Source: a virus
Reading direction: 5' to 3' (one strand)
DNA length: 37,950 nucleotides
IMG/VR virus record: IMGVR_UViG_3300020428_000782
Span: 1 to 37,950 of that record
The position numbers were made by a program, and so were the translations under genes. Shown here one piece after another: positions 7,293 to 17,300 of this stretch. The notes beneath the pieces were generated by a model. That model was given only the letters and a program-made list of their open reading frames with translations. It did no database searches and had not been told where the DNA came from. Every line of letters begins with the position of its first letter. The first letter of the stretch is position 1.

Positions 7293-7455
7293 ATTCCTAG
7301 GCAGTAATGCCTGGATTATAAAGGTAGCCACATGGTGGTCTTTAAAGACAGCTTGAAAGCAAGCAAACCAAAAGTTTTAAAATCCAAGACAAGTCGATTT
7401 TATCGGTAGCTAGTCTGAACATTTATAACAACAACACAAAAAAGGAGAAAGACTT
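7293..7455 (+). promoter_or_regulatory. Structured 5' leader of the capsid gene
   Basis: A 163-bp gap packed with hairpins. At 7295-7315 TCC-AGGCA pairs with TGCCT-GGA around GTAA, with one bulge. CCAC/GTGG spans 7328-7338. GTCTTTAAAGAC at 7338-7349 is a perfect palindrome. GCTTG/CAAGC spans 7351-7364. CGAT/ATCG at 7395-7405 is nested in AGAC (7387-7390) and GTCT (7413-7416). It ends in AAAGGAGA ahead of the capsid ATG. Such leaders before phage capsid genes usually stabilise or regulate the abundant capsid mRNA; here that is inference. Confidence 0.55.
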
Positions 7456-8328
7456 ATGTCAAGTCAAATTACAACTTCTTTTGTTGAACAGTATAAAAAC
7501 AATGTTCAATTACTGTCGCAACAAATGGGAAGTAAACTCAGAGGTGCTGTTGATGTTGAGAGTGTACAAGCTAACAATGCTTTTTTTGAGCAAATCGGTT
7601 CTACCGCTGCTATCAAAAGAACATCCAGGCATGGTGACACTCCCCAAATCGACACACCACACGCAAGAAGAAGAGTTAGCCTCGAAGATTACGAATGGGC
7701 TGACTTAGTCGATGAATCCGACAAAGTAAGAATGTTAATTGATCCTACATCAACTTATGCAAGAGCTGCGGCTGCTGCTATGGGTAGATCAATGGATGAT
7801 GTTATCATTACAGCTTTAGGCGGAACAGCATCAACTGGAGTAAGTGGAGGAACATCTACTGCTCTTCCTTCATCTCAAAAACCATTTAGTTCATCTCAAT
7901 CAGATGGAATGACAGTTGCAAAGCTATTAGAAGCAAAAAAACTAATGGACTTAGCAGATGTTGACCCATCTTTAAAGAGATATGTGGTTTGTTCACCAAC
8001 TCAAATATCAGACTTGTTAAACACAACAGAAGTTAAGTCATCTGACTTCAACACTGTTAAGGCTTTAGCACAAGGAACAGTTAATTCTTTCCTAGGATTT
8101 GAGTTCATTATGTCTAACAGATTGTCTTTAGACGCTACTAACACAGACGACAGACTTTGTTATGCCTTTACTGCTGATGCAATTAAACTTGCTGTTGGTA
8201 AAGATGTTATGGCAAAGATTTCTGAAAGAGCTGACAAGAGTTATAGTACACAAGTTTACTACTGCATGAGCATCGGAGCGGTGCGAATGGAAGAAGATAA
8301 AGTTGTCGAAATAGCTTGTGATGAATAG
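7456..8328 (+). CDS. Major capsid protein
   Basis: A 290-aa protein forming the icosahedral shell. The order scaffold-leader-this gene, the strong AAAGGAG site and the composition support it. 'GDTPQIDTPHARRRVSLEDYEWADLVDESDKVRMLIDP' (about residues 60-97, quoted here only by its span and key words DTPH, RRR and ADLVD) is the conserved loop and spine region of this podovirus/siphovirus capsid family. 'AAAAAMGRSMDDVIITALGG' (about 103-122) is the long spine helix start, and the C-terminal 'ISERADKSYSTQVYYCMSIGAVRMEEDKVV' region is the usual P-domain strand. Intact. Confidence 0.9.
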   Translation: MSSQITTSFVEQYKNNVQLLSQQMGSKLRGAVDVESVQANNAFFEQIGSTAAIKRTSRHGDTPQIDTPHARRRVSLEDYEWADLVDESDKVRMLIDPTSTYARAAAAAMGRSMDDVIITALGGTASTGVSGGTSTALPSSQKPFSSSQSDGMTVAKLLEAKKLMDLADVDPSLKRYVVCSPTQISDLLNTTEVKSSDFNTVKALAQGTVNSFLGFEFIMSNRLSLDATNTDDRLCYAFTADAIKLAVGKDVMAKISERADKSYSTQVYYCMSIGAVRMEEDKVVEIACDE

Positions 8329-8337
8329 GAGTAAAAA

Positions 8338-8787
8338 ATGCCTAGTGTAAAAGGAACAGAACTAACTAATCTAGACGCAACTCCTACTGTTAAAGTAGAC
8401 AGCGAACTTGCTGGAGGAAAGCTCAGAGTATTTCATGGTACTTACGAAGCATCCTCACTTGCATCTGGTTCAGATATATCAATAGCAAGAATACCTACTA
8501 ACGCAACAATTCACGATTTAATTCTTAAATGTGATGCATTGGGTGGATCTTCAACACTTAAAGTTGGAACAGCGGCAGACGATGATTTATTCATTGCAGC
8601 CACTTCTACTTGGAATGTTGCTGGTCAAACTCAGTCAATGTTAGCTGGATCATCAACTGGTGCTCCAATAGCAACAATGACTGGTGTAGGTCATAGAACA
8701 ACTGCTGTCACAGATGTGATTATTACAACTGGCGGTGCTACAATTTCTGGCACCATCAAATGTATCGTTGTTTATAGCGTAGAATAA
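8338..8787 (+). CDS. Head-associated (decoration or stabilisation) protein candidate
   Basis: A 149-aa protein rich in Thr, Ser, Gly and Ala with alternating hydrophobic residues, suggesting an all-beta fold. It starts 'MPSVKGTELTNLDATPTVKV' and ends 'GTIKCIVVYSVE'. It follows the capsid gene by nine bases with its own GGAG, and precedes the tail tubular gene. This is the slot where short-tailed marine phages encode a small structural protein. I infer a decoration or head-completion role; no enzyme motif is visible. Confidence 0.55.
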   Translation: MPSVKGTELTNLDATPTVKVDSELAGGKLRVFHGTYEASSLASGSDISIARIPTNATIHDLILKCDALGGSSTLKVGTAADDDLFIAATSTWNVAGQTQSMLAGSSTGAPIATMTGVGHRTTAVTDVIITTGGATISGTIKCIVVYSVE

Positions 8788-8799
8788 AAAGGAGAAGAG

Positions 8800-9378
8800 A
8801 TGGCATCTACAGTAGATATATGTAATTCAGCTTTAAATATGTTAGGCGGAGCTACGATTATCTCCCTTACTGAAAACTCAAAGAATGGTCGCTTATGCAA
8901 TCAAAGATATGAGCCAGTGAGGGATGCCATCTTTCGTTCACATCCCTGGAACTGTTTAATTAAAAGAATTGATCTAGCAGCTAATACTGAAACTCCTAAC
9001 TTTCAATGGAGCTATCAGTACACATTGCCAGCGGATTGTTTAAGAGTTTTAAGAACTGAAAATTCTAATCTTTCTGGAGAAGAAACTTACAGAATAGAAG
9101 GAAGAAATTTATTAACTAATCAAGCAACTATAAAAATTCAATATGTTGCAAAGATTACTGACACAACACAATACGACACACTACTAATAGAAACAATAAG
9201 TGCCAGGTTAGCAGCCGAACTTTGTTATCCTATAACTCAATCCTCTACTTTAATGGATCGAATGTTTGGTCTTTATGATGCCAAATTAAAAGAAGCAAGG
9301 TTTGCTGATGCTACAGAAGGATCATCAGATGATGATAACAGAGTACAAGCTGGTGACTTTATTAATGCGAGGTTATAG
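8800..9378 (+). CDS. Tail tubular protein A-like (T7 gp11 type)
   Basis: A 192-aa adaptor expected to bridge the portal and nozzle. The opening 'STVDICNSALNMLGGATI' and 'RLCNQRYEPVRDAIFRSHPWNC' is the characteristic start of this family, in which the RD...HPWN segment is strongly conserved, followed by 'YQYTLPADCLRVLR' (about residues 72-85) and the C-terminal 'AELCYPITQS' region. The preceding GGAGAAG is a strong ribosome site. It overlaps the next gene's GTG by one base. Confidence 0.88.
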   Translation: MASTVDICNSALNMLGGATIISLTENSKNGRLCNQRYEPVRDAIFRSHPWNCLIKRIDLAANTETPNFQWSYQYTLPADCLRVLRTENSNLSGEETYRIEGRNLLTNQATIKIQYVAKITDTTQYDTLLIETISARLAAELCYPITQSSTLMDRMFGLYDAKLKEARFADATEGSSDDDNRVQAGDFINARL

Positions 9379-11648
9379 TGCCTAGATCAACATTTGCTTT
9401 TTCTAATTTTACTGGTGGTGAGCTATCACCTAGATTAGATGGTAGAACAGATTTACAAAAATATTTTCAAGGCTGTAAAACTTTAGAGAATATGATTGTG
9501 CATCCTCATGGTGGTGCTACTCGTAGACCTGGTACACAGTTTATTAGTGAAGTTAAAACTTCTGCTAATGCTACAAGACTAATACCTTTTGAATTTTCAA
9601 CAACACAAACTTATGTCTTAGAGTTTGGTAATTTATATATGAGAGTTCACAAAGATGGTGGTCAAGTTTTAGAAGCAAATAAAACTATATCTGGAATTAC
9701 CCAGGCTAATCCAGCAGTCGTGACAGCTACTAGTCATGGTTATAGTAATGGTGATACAGTTGTTATCTCTAGTGTAGCTGGCATGACACAAGTTAATGGT
9801 AAAACTTTTTTAGTAGCTGATAAAACAACCAATACTTTTGAATTACAAAATGTTGATGGTACCGATATTAATTCTTCTGCATTTTCAGCTTACTCTTCTG
9901 GTGGTACAGTCAGTAGAGTTTTTGAACTAACAACACCTTATCTATCATCACAAGTTTCTGATTTAAAGTTTGCACAGTCAGCAGATGTCATGTTTTTATG
10001 TCATCCTTCTCACGAAGCATCCAAGTTATCTAGAACTGGTCATACAACCTGGAGCCTAGATGAAATAAATTTTGATGGTGATGCTTTCTTAGATGCAAAC
10101 ACTACCACTACTACCCTCACCCCAGCTTCTGCCTCTACTGGCACAAGCGTTAATATAACCGCCTCTGCAACTACTGGTATTAATAATGACCAGGGATGGC
10201 TTACAACAGATGTCGGTAGATCTATAAAATTTAATTCTGGTGTTGCTACAATAACAGCCAGGACAAACTCTACTGTAGTTGTTTGTACTATTACAACAGC
10301 TTTTGCCAATACAGATGCCACAGCTTCTTTTCAATTAGGTGCTTTTTCAGATACTACTGGTCATCCCTCTTGTGTCACCTTTTTTGAACAACGATTAGTT
10401 TTTGCAGCTACAACTGCTAATCCTCAAACAATATTTTTTTCACAATCTGGTGATTTTGAAAACATGACTACTGGCACTAATGCTACCGATGGTATGAAAT
10501 TTACTATTGGATCAGACCAGGTTAATGCCATTAAATATATTAAAGGTTTAAGAACTTTAGTCTTAGGTACATCTAGTGGTGAGTTTATAGCTACTGCATC
10601 ATCCAGTGCAGAACCTATCACACCAACTAATATCCAAATTAAAAGACAAGCTGGATATGGTACCTCTGATGTAGATGCTCTAATTGCTGGTAATAAAATT
10701 TTATTTGTACAACGAGCTGGTAAAAAAGTTCGTGAACTTACTTATGACTATGACACTGATGGATACATAGCTCCAGACCTTACTATATTATCAGAACATA
10801 TAGGTGGCTCTGGTGTAGCAACTGGATTTACACAATGGACTTATCAACAAGAACCAGACAGTATTGTTTGGGTTGTAAGATCTGATGGTGTTCTTTGTGC
10901 CATGACTTATCAAAGATCAGAACAAGTAGTTGCCTGGCATCGACATATTATGGGTGGTGCTTTTGGAAGTGGTACTGCTGTCGTAGAAAGTGTGGCTGCT
11001 ATATCTAACTCTACTGCTGCATCACAAGGTGAAGATACTTTGTATATGATTGTGAAAAGAACAGTCAATGGTGCTACACGCAGATATGTTGAATTTTTAA
11101 AACCTTTTGATTACTCTTCTGTTATTGAAGATGCCTGGTTCTTAGATAGTGCCTTGCAATATTCTGGATCAGCAGTGACTTCTGTTTCTGGTCTAGATCA
11201 CTTAGAAGGTCAAACAGTTTCTATTCTGGCTAACGGAGCTACTCATGCAAACAAAACTGTGAGTGATGGATCTATTACATTAGATAGGTCAGCTACAAAA
11301 ATAACAGTAGGATTACCTTATACTTCTAGCTTACAAACTATGAGAATAGAAAGTGGTAGTGCCGATGGATCAGCACAAGGTAAAACAAAAAGAATACAAG
11401 AATTAACTATAAGGCTATTCGAAACAGTGGGAGCTGAAGTAGGAAGTCAAGCAGACAACACAGACATAATACCATTTAGAGATTCCTCTATGGCTATGGA
11501 TCAAGCGGTTAGTTTATTTAGCGGAGATAAACAAATTGAATTTAACTCTGACTATGAAACTGATGGGTTTGTATTTGTAAAACAAACACAACCTCTTCCT
11601 TTAACTGTGACTGCTTTGTATCCGCAGCTCAACACTTATGACGGATAA
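9378..11648 (+). CDS. Tail tubular protein B-like (T7 gp12 type nozzle)
   Basis: A 756-aa beta-rich nozzle protein. The N-terminus 'SNFTGGELSPRLDGRTDLQKY' and 'MIVHPHGGATRRPGTQFI' is diagnostic for podovirus tail tubular protein B. A BIG-like insertion around residues 105-180 ('ISGITQANPAVVTA') and the 'FEQRLVFAATTANPQTIFFSQSG' propeller-like segment (about 335-357) also fit. The start is a GTG inside the TAG of the preceding gene (TAGTG), implying translational coupling. Length is normal. Confidence 0.9.
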   Translation: MPRSTFAFSNFTGGELSPRLDGRTDLQKYFQGCKTLENMIVHPHGGATRRPGTQFISEVKTSANATRLIPFEFSTTQTYVLEFGNLYMRVHKDGGQVLEANKTISGITQANPAVVTATSHGYSNGDTVVISSVAGMTQVNGKTFLVADKTTNTFELQNVDGTDINSSAFSAYSSGGTVSRVFELTTPYLSSQVSDLKFAQSADVMFLCHPSHEASKLSRTGHTTWSLDEINFDGDAFLDANTTTTTLTPASASTGTSVNITASATTGINNDQGWLTTDVGRSIKFNSGVATITARTNSTVVVCTITTAFANTDATASFQLGAFSDTTGHPSCVTFFEQRLVFAATTANPQTIFFSQSGDFENMTTGTNATDGMKFTIGSDQVNAIKYIKGLRTLVLGTSSGEFIATASSSAEPITPTNIQIKRQAGYGTSDVDALIAGNKILFVQRAGKKVRELTYDYDTDGYIAPDLTILSEHIGGSGVATGFTQWTYQQEPDSIVWVVRSDGVLCAMTYQRSEQVVAWHRHIMGGAFGSGTAVVESVAAISNSTAASQGEDTLYMIVKRTVNGATRRYVEFLKPFDYSSVIEDAWFLDSALQYSGSAVTSVSGLDHLEGQTVSILANGATHANKTVSDGSITLDRSATKITVGLPYTSSLQTMRIESGSADGSAQGKTKRIQELTIRLFETVGAEVGSQADNTDIIPFRDSSMAMDQAVSLFSGDKQIEFNSDYETDGFVFVKQTQPLPLTVTALYPQLNTYDG

Positions 11649-12079
11649 TGGAAATTAGACCATTTATAAAAGAACATGGATATATTGTTTTTCAAGACAT
11701 CAATAATATGCTTATTGGTAATCAAAAAAGTTTATCTTTTATAAATGATTTAGAAGTCGATGATTGTTTTACTGGCGTCAAAGAAAACAGACCGATTGTA
11801 TGCGGTGGTATTATAAAATATTGGCAAGGTTGTTATGAAGGATGGGTTATAGCTTCACACCACATAAACAAATATCCGATAGAAACTGCCAGGACTATAA
11901 AAAAATATACTAACTACTTAATAGAAAAAAACGACATCCATCGTTTGCAAACAGCAGTATTACATAGCTTTGATGATGGTCATCGATTTGCAAAATTTTT
12001 AGGAATGGAACCAGAGGGATTAATGAAAAAATACGATTACATGGAACAAGATTACATGAGATATGCGAGAGTAATATAA
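11648..12079 (+). CDS. GNAT-fold internal virion protein
   Basis: A 143-aa protein like the DUF2833/internal virion protein A family of T7-like phages, which has a GNAT acetyltransferase fold. The middle 'RPIVCGGIIKYWQGCYEGWVI' corresponds to the beta4-beta5 core, and 'HRLQTAVLHSFDDGHRFAKFLGM' to the C-terminal strand and helix. The acetyl-CoA loop (Q/RxxGxG/A) is not convincing, so catalysis is doubtful. It lies between nozzle and internal core genes with TAATG overlaps on both sides. Confidence 0.75.
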   Translation: MEIRPFIKEHGYIVFQDINNMLIGNQKSLSFINDLEVDDCFTGVKENRPIVCGGIIKYWQGCYEGWVIASHHINKYPIETARTIKKYTNYLIEKNDIHRLQTAVLHSFDDGHRFAKFLGMEPEGLMKKYDYMEQDYMRYARVI

Positions 12080-12585
12080 TGTCACCTTTAGCAATAGCAG
12101 CAACAGCTGCATCTGCTGTCGTAGCAGCTAGTGCCAGTATGGCACAAGCCAAAGCAGCTAAACAAACTGGCGAGTATAATAAAAAAATCTTTGACCATAG
12201 AGCTAAATTATTTGAGCAAGACAAACTTTTAATTGATACACAAAAAGATCAAGACTTATTAAATTTTAATAGACAGTACGATCAACTACAAGCATCAACA
12301 GTAGTCGGATATTTGAAAAATGGTGTTGTTATTGATGAAGGTACACCAATGCAAGTTTTAAAAAGTAATGCAGAAAGAGCAGAGTTTGAAAGAAATACTA
12401 TTGAATACAATGCAGAATTAGGAAAACGTAATGCTGTTGAATCAGCCAACATAGAAAGAATGAGAGGAGATGTAGCTTTGATGACTGGTCAAAGCCAGGC
12501 TTTTGCAGCAAGAACACAAGCAGTTAGTAGTTTACTAGGTGGTGCTGCTTCTACATACGGAGCATACAATAGATATTATGGTTAA
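12079..12585 (+). CDS. Internal virion protein B-like (T7 gp14 type)
   Basis: A 168-aa protein with a hydrophobic Ala-rich N-terminal segment ('LAIAATAASAVVAASASMAQAKAA', cited here by its core), then long helices ending in a Gly/Ala/Tyr-rich tail. It resembles T7 gp14-type core proteins that form a pore in the outer membrane during ejection. Key phrases are 'YDQLQASTVVGYLKNGVVIDEGTP' and 'ESANIERMRGDVALMTG'. It follows the GNAT-like gene and precedes the gp15-like gene, as in T7. Confidence 0.72.
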   Translation: MSPLAIAATAASAVVAASASMAQAKAAKQTGEYNKKIFDHRAKLFEQDKLLIDTQKDQDLLNFNRQYDQLQASTVVGYLKNGVVIDEGTPMQVLKSNAERAEFERNTIEYNAELGKRNAVESANIERMRGDVALMTGQSQAFAARTQAVSSLLGGAASTYGAYNRYYG

Positions 12586-14308
12586 AATTCCAACAATAGA
12601 TCAAATTACTGGTGGTAGGTTAGCTGCAACTGAAAGTGCTAAGCCTAATTTTCAACTTAGCAATCAACTAACTGCACCTTTTGCAACAATAGCACAATCA
12701 GCTATTGATACTGGTAATACTGTTGCTAAGTATGCAATGGAAATACAAGACAGTAGAGATAAAACTGTTATTAATAATTTATCCTTACAAGCACAAAGTT
12801 TTTTACAATCCTATGAAGAGCAGTTGTACACTGGAGAAGAACAACCAGACGGAACTTTTAAACAATATGATCCCACTAAATATGATGAATTATTATTTAA
12901 TTTTAAAAACCAAGTCATAAAAAAAAATGTCACAAACAATAAAGATATTAAATCTAGTTATGTCAGAGATGCAATTACATCAAAAATTAATTTAGAATAT
13001 TTAGAAATACAAAATAGAGTTTTAAAAGAAAAAAACACAAGAATAGAAAAAGAATTTGTAATGTCTGCAATGAACTCTATTGACATAATTACAAATGATT
13101 TTGTTAAAATTGATTATAAAGATAAAAATTCTTTACAAAATAATATTGAAAATTTAACAACTGACTTTTATAAACAGCTTGAATCAATTAAAAATTATGT
13201 AAGTGCTGATACATATATGAAAGTTGAATCAGACTTTTGGTATAACACAGCTAAAGCTCACTTAATTGATCTTACAAAAGATATGTCAAATACTCAGATA
13301 TTATCTTATGTGTCAAATCTAGAAAATGGCTATCCTACACAAACTGGCTCTAATAATTTTGATACATTTCTATTAGGAAAAAATAAGACATTTCAAACTG
13401 AAAAAATATTAAGTAGTGTTTTAAATCAAAGAAGCGATCAAATTACTTTTCAAAATAAAATCGATGCTCAAACAGAAAAACAAATAGATATAGAAAAAAA
13501 TAATATTGAAAGAACAATATTTTTAGGAAATATCAATAATGCTGATGATGAACTAGAAATGAGAAATGCTTTTGAAAAAGCTAAAACTCTAGATTTTACC
13601 TACGATGAATTAAGAAAGATGGATAATGTTCTTACTGGTAGAAGTATTTATGCAACTGATACAGTAGAAGCAGTTCATGCAGATCTTATACAAAGATCCT
13701 ACTTTAATGATCTTAATTTCAAAGATGTTTTAGATAATGCACAATATTTAACAAAACAAGATGCTGAAGCCTTATATCAAAAAGTAGGTTCTAATTTTCA
13801 AGCAGAACAAAAAAGAATACAAAAAAACATTTTAAATATAGTTGGTGTTTCTGAAGATCAACTATCAAATGAATCAGATGAATTTATTAATACTGTAAAT
13901 TTAAATATGTTCCAGGTAGTCACTAAAATTGATGATTATTTAAATGATCCAAATAATGCGGATAAATTTAATACGCCAGAATATAAAGAAAAAGTAGATT
14001 TTTTAATGATGGAAGGTTTTAAACAAATTAAAATAGATTTAACTAATGCAACAATAGCAAAAATACTGGCAGCAGATGTTAGAACAGATTTTATAAATGA
14101 AAATAATATTTTAGAAATTAGGAATATTTTAAAAAAATTCAAAACCGAAAAACTTAAAAATAAAGAATTTAATGTTAAGGAACAATATGAACCAATAACC
14201 AATGTCACACTTACTGGTACAGACATAAATCGTATTATTGATGTATTTAATAAAAATTTAAAACTTACAAAAAGAATAGAACAAATAGAAAAGGTAATTA
14301 AAAAATAA
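12578..14308 (+). CDS. Internal virion protein (T7 gp15-like position)
   Basis: A helical, hydrophilic 576-aa protein that follows the gp14-like gene. I choose the ATG at 12578, overlapping the preceding stop by eight bases; an upstream in-frame start at 12539 would add 13 residues. The resulting 'MVKIPTIDQITGGR' is the kind of N-terminus seen in phage internal core proteins. The body is Lys/Asn/Asp-rich with long helices and no catalytic motif. By order it should be an inner core protein ejected into the periplasm; sequence similarity to gp15 itself is not visible by eye. Confidence 0.65.
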   Translation: MVKIPTIDQITGGRLAATESAKPNFQLSNQLTAPFATIAQSAIDTGNTVAKYAMEIQDSRDKTVINNLSLQAQSFLQSYEEQLYTGEEQPDGTFKQYDPTKYDELLFNFKNQVIKKNVTNNKDIKSSYVRDAITSKINLEYLEIQNRVLKEKNTRIEKEFVMSAMNSIDIITNDFVKIDYKDKNSLQNNIENLTTDFYKQLESIKNYVSADTYMKVESDFWYNTAKAHLIDLTKDMSNTQILSYVSNLENGYPTQTGSNNFDTFLLGKNKTFQTEKILSSVLNQRSDQITFQNKIDAQTEKQIDIEKNNIERTIFLGNINNADDELEMRNAFEKAKTLDFTYDELRKMDNVLTGRSIYATDTVEAVHADLIQRSYFNDLNFKDVLDNAQYLTKQDAEALYQKVGSNFQAEQKRIQKNILNIVGVSEDQLSNESDEFINTVNLNMFQVVTKIDDYLNDPNNADKFNTPEYKEKVDFLMMEGFKQIKIDLTNATIAKILAADVRTDFINENNILEIRNILKKFKTEKLKNKEFNVKEQYEPITNVTLTGTDINRIIDVFNKNLKLTKRIEQIEKVIKK

Positions 14309-14310
14309 TT

Positions 14311-17300
14311 ATGGATGAGTTTGATAAAAATCTTTCCAAATCAGAAATGTATGAAAACAATGATTTGTATGCTTCTATGTCTATGGAGCCACCAGAAAAC
14401 TTTAAAGAATTAAATGCTGATATAAATTTTCAAGATGGCACTATTTCCACAGTAGGTGTTGATGAAGATGATTTACCATTTTTATTAAAAACAGAAAAAA
14501 GTGATCTCATACAAGAATTAAAAAACAAAGTTGATAACAACGAAAAAATAGAACCTAGTTTTTTAAATAAAATGGGTAGTATTGTTGAAGGTTTTAAGTC
14601 ATGGACTATGTCAGCTCCTTTAAGTGATTATAATATAGCTATTGACAAAGCATCTCTTCAAATTGGAGATTCAATAACTCAATTTAATAAATTAATTACA
14701 GGCGGAACTATAGGAAAGTTATTTGATAATCAACCTAGGATATTTCGTTTATCACAAGAAGGTAAGGCAGATATAACTATAAGAGCTACAAACTCAGAAG
14801 TAGATGAACAATTTTACAATATGAGTGCTGAGTTTCGTAAGTTTGGGAAGTATCATCCATTTGATGATAACGGAGAATTAAAAGAGGGTTGGCAAGAAAT
14901 AACAGAATTTGTTGCTACCTCAGATGAGATTGAATACACCAACAAAAATTTTACACCAGCACCATTTCTAGAATATGGATTAGCTTATGGTGTGCCAGGT
15001 GTCGGTTTTTATAAAGGTTTAGGTCAATTCGAAACTTTTAAAAAATTTCCTATGTGGATACAAGTTTTATTAGCTGAAACTGGCGTAGAGTTTGCAATGG
15101 CATCACAAAAAAAAGATGATGTTAATTTAGGTAATTTATTCAAGGCTTTTGGAATTGGTGACATTGATGAAACTACTCCAGAATTTTTAAGAGGTGAAAC
15201 ATCCTTAATGACTAAATACATTAATCTTTTTAGAGAGAGTGTAGCAGCAGATTTAGACGATACTGCCTTTGAAAGAAAATGGAAAAATGCAAGTGGTAAT
15301 GCACCTATAGGAGTAGGATTAGGTCTTGTTTTACAATTTTTTAAAATGGCTAAGAAATTTAAGTATAACAAAAAAGGTCGTGAAGAAGTTGCCACTAACG
15401 TAGATCAAGAAGTTGTTGTCGATAAAGGTATGGATGGTGAATATAAAGTCTACGATCAAAATGGATTAGAAACTGGAGGATTTAAAACACAAGAAGAAGC
15501 TGATGAATTTGCAGAAACTCTTGGTGAAGGGTTTGAAGCAAAATCTTTAGGAGCAGCAGCTTCACCTAATGAAGCACCTACTACATCAGTAGTAATGCAA
15601 GGTGATACTGGTTTAGTTAAATTAAATATTTCTGATGAAAATTTAGCTATATCTAATTATGACAGAGTAAGGTTTGATGAGGGTTCAGAAAGACCATTTA
15701 AAGTATTTTTAAAAGGTCAAGAGAATCATCAAAAATCTTTTACAACACAAGAAGAAGCAGAAAATTTTATTAATAGTGATATTGCAAATAATAAAATAAT
15801 TGAAGAAAATAATGCTCGTATTCGTTCAAAATCAGAAAAACCATTTTACTCTAATGTAGAAAAAGCTATTTCTAATTTTACATTTAAAAAACAACCAGGC
15901 AATCAGATCCTGGCTACACTAAATAATACTGCTGGTATCAAGCAATCAGAGATACAAGACTTAGGTTTAGATACATTTTTAAAAGATAATCCCAGTGTCA
16001 CTAAAGAACAGCTAGATGATTTTATTGCTGATAAGTCTTTGACTACTAGAGTTAAAGAAACAGTTTTAGAAGGTACTGAAGATATTGGCGGTGATGTAGG
16101 TGATATAAATTTTGCAGTTGGTTTTGAAGATACAAGACCAGATGTATTAACTAATGCAAATAGTTTTGATGATGCAAAATTAATAGTTAATAATAATGAA
16201 GGTTTATATGATGAAATAACTGAGTTTGGTTTAGCTAAAGGTATTTCAAAAGATGAGATGAGTGAAAATTTTGATGATTATGTTGATGAATTTTTAAAAA
16301 CACAATATGGCATAACTCAAACATTTCCAGGATCATCACCAACAAAATTTAGTGATCAAACATTGCCTGGTGGAGAAGATTATAAAGAAATATTAATTAC
16401 TGCTCCTGGCACCCCTCAAGTTTATACAAAACATCATTTTAATAAAGATGTGCCACCAGGTGAAAATCTTATAGCTCATGCTAGATTTAACACTCGTGAA
16501 ATTAATGGAAAGAAAACTCTGTTTATAGAAGAGATACAATCTGATTTACACCAAGCTGGTAGAAAAGAAGGTTATAACACAAAAGATGCTCAAAAAGCTC
16601 AATCAGAATTTGATGAATATAGTTTATTTCTTGCAGATAAATATGATTTAAATCCACAACATAATCTTGCTATGTATGGTGGATTAAAAAATATGACAGA
16701 TGCAGAAGTAAATAAATACCAGTTATTACAAAGTAAAGTAAATTTCGGTGGTGTTGCAGACGCACCATTTAAGAAAAACTGGCACGAACTAACAATGAAG
16801 CGATTAATTAAGTATGCAGTAGACAATGGTTTTGAAGCTATTTCGTTAGCACCAGGTAAAGTACAAAATGCAAGATATGATCTTTCACAAGTAGTAAATA
16901 AAATTAAAGTCACACCATCCATCGTAGCTACTGATAAAATTGCGTTATATACCTACGATAAAAAGGATTTTCTTAGCATATATAATATTCCTACAAATAG
17001 GTTGGAAGAATATGTAGGTAAAGAGTTAAGTGAAAAAATTTTTAGAGATATAGAAGGAAATAATCTATTTAAAAAATTTAATTTAGATGAATACAAAAGC
17101 TCACCCCAATCAGATTCTTCTGGTCAAGAGTTTTTAGATCAAGGTCTTTCTTATGGAACTACAGACTTAGAGATAGGTGGAAAAGGTATGAAGGGATTTT
17201 ATGATGATATGCTTCCAAAGTTTTTAAATAAATTTGGTAAAAAATATAATGCTAAATTAGAAACAGGATCTATTGGCAACGAATATTCAATATATAAAGC

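Noticed and set aside
10040-10621. Several reverse-strand frames opposite the nozzle gene
   Set aside because: Composition-driven shadows of a Thr/Ser-rich gene; no start context or family features.
12539-12577. Earlier start for the gp15-like protein
   Set aside because: It would overlap the preceding gene by 47 bases and add an unnatural MVLLLHTEH leader; the ATG at 12578 gives the family-like MVKIPTIDQ start.
12705-12920. A 71-aa frame inside the gp15-like gene
   Set aside because: Out-of-frame shadow with no ribosome site or motif.
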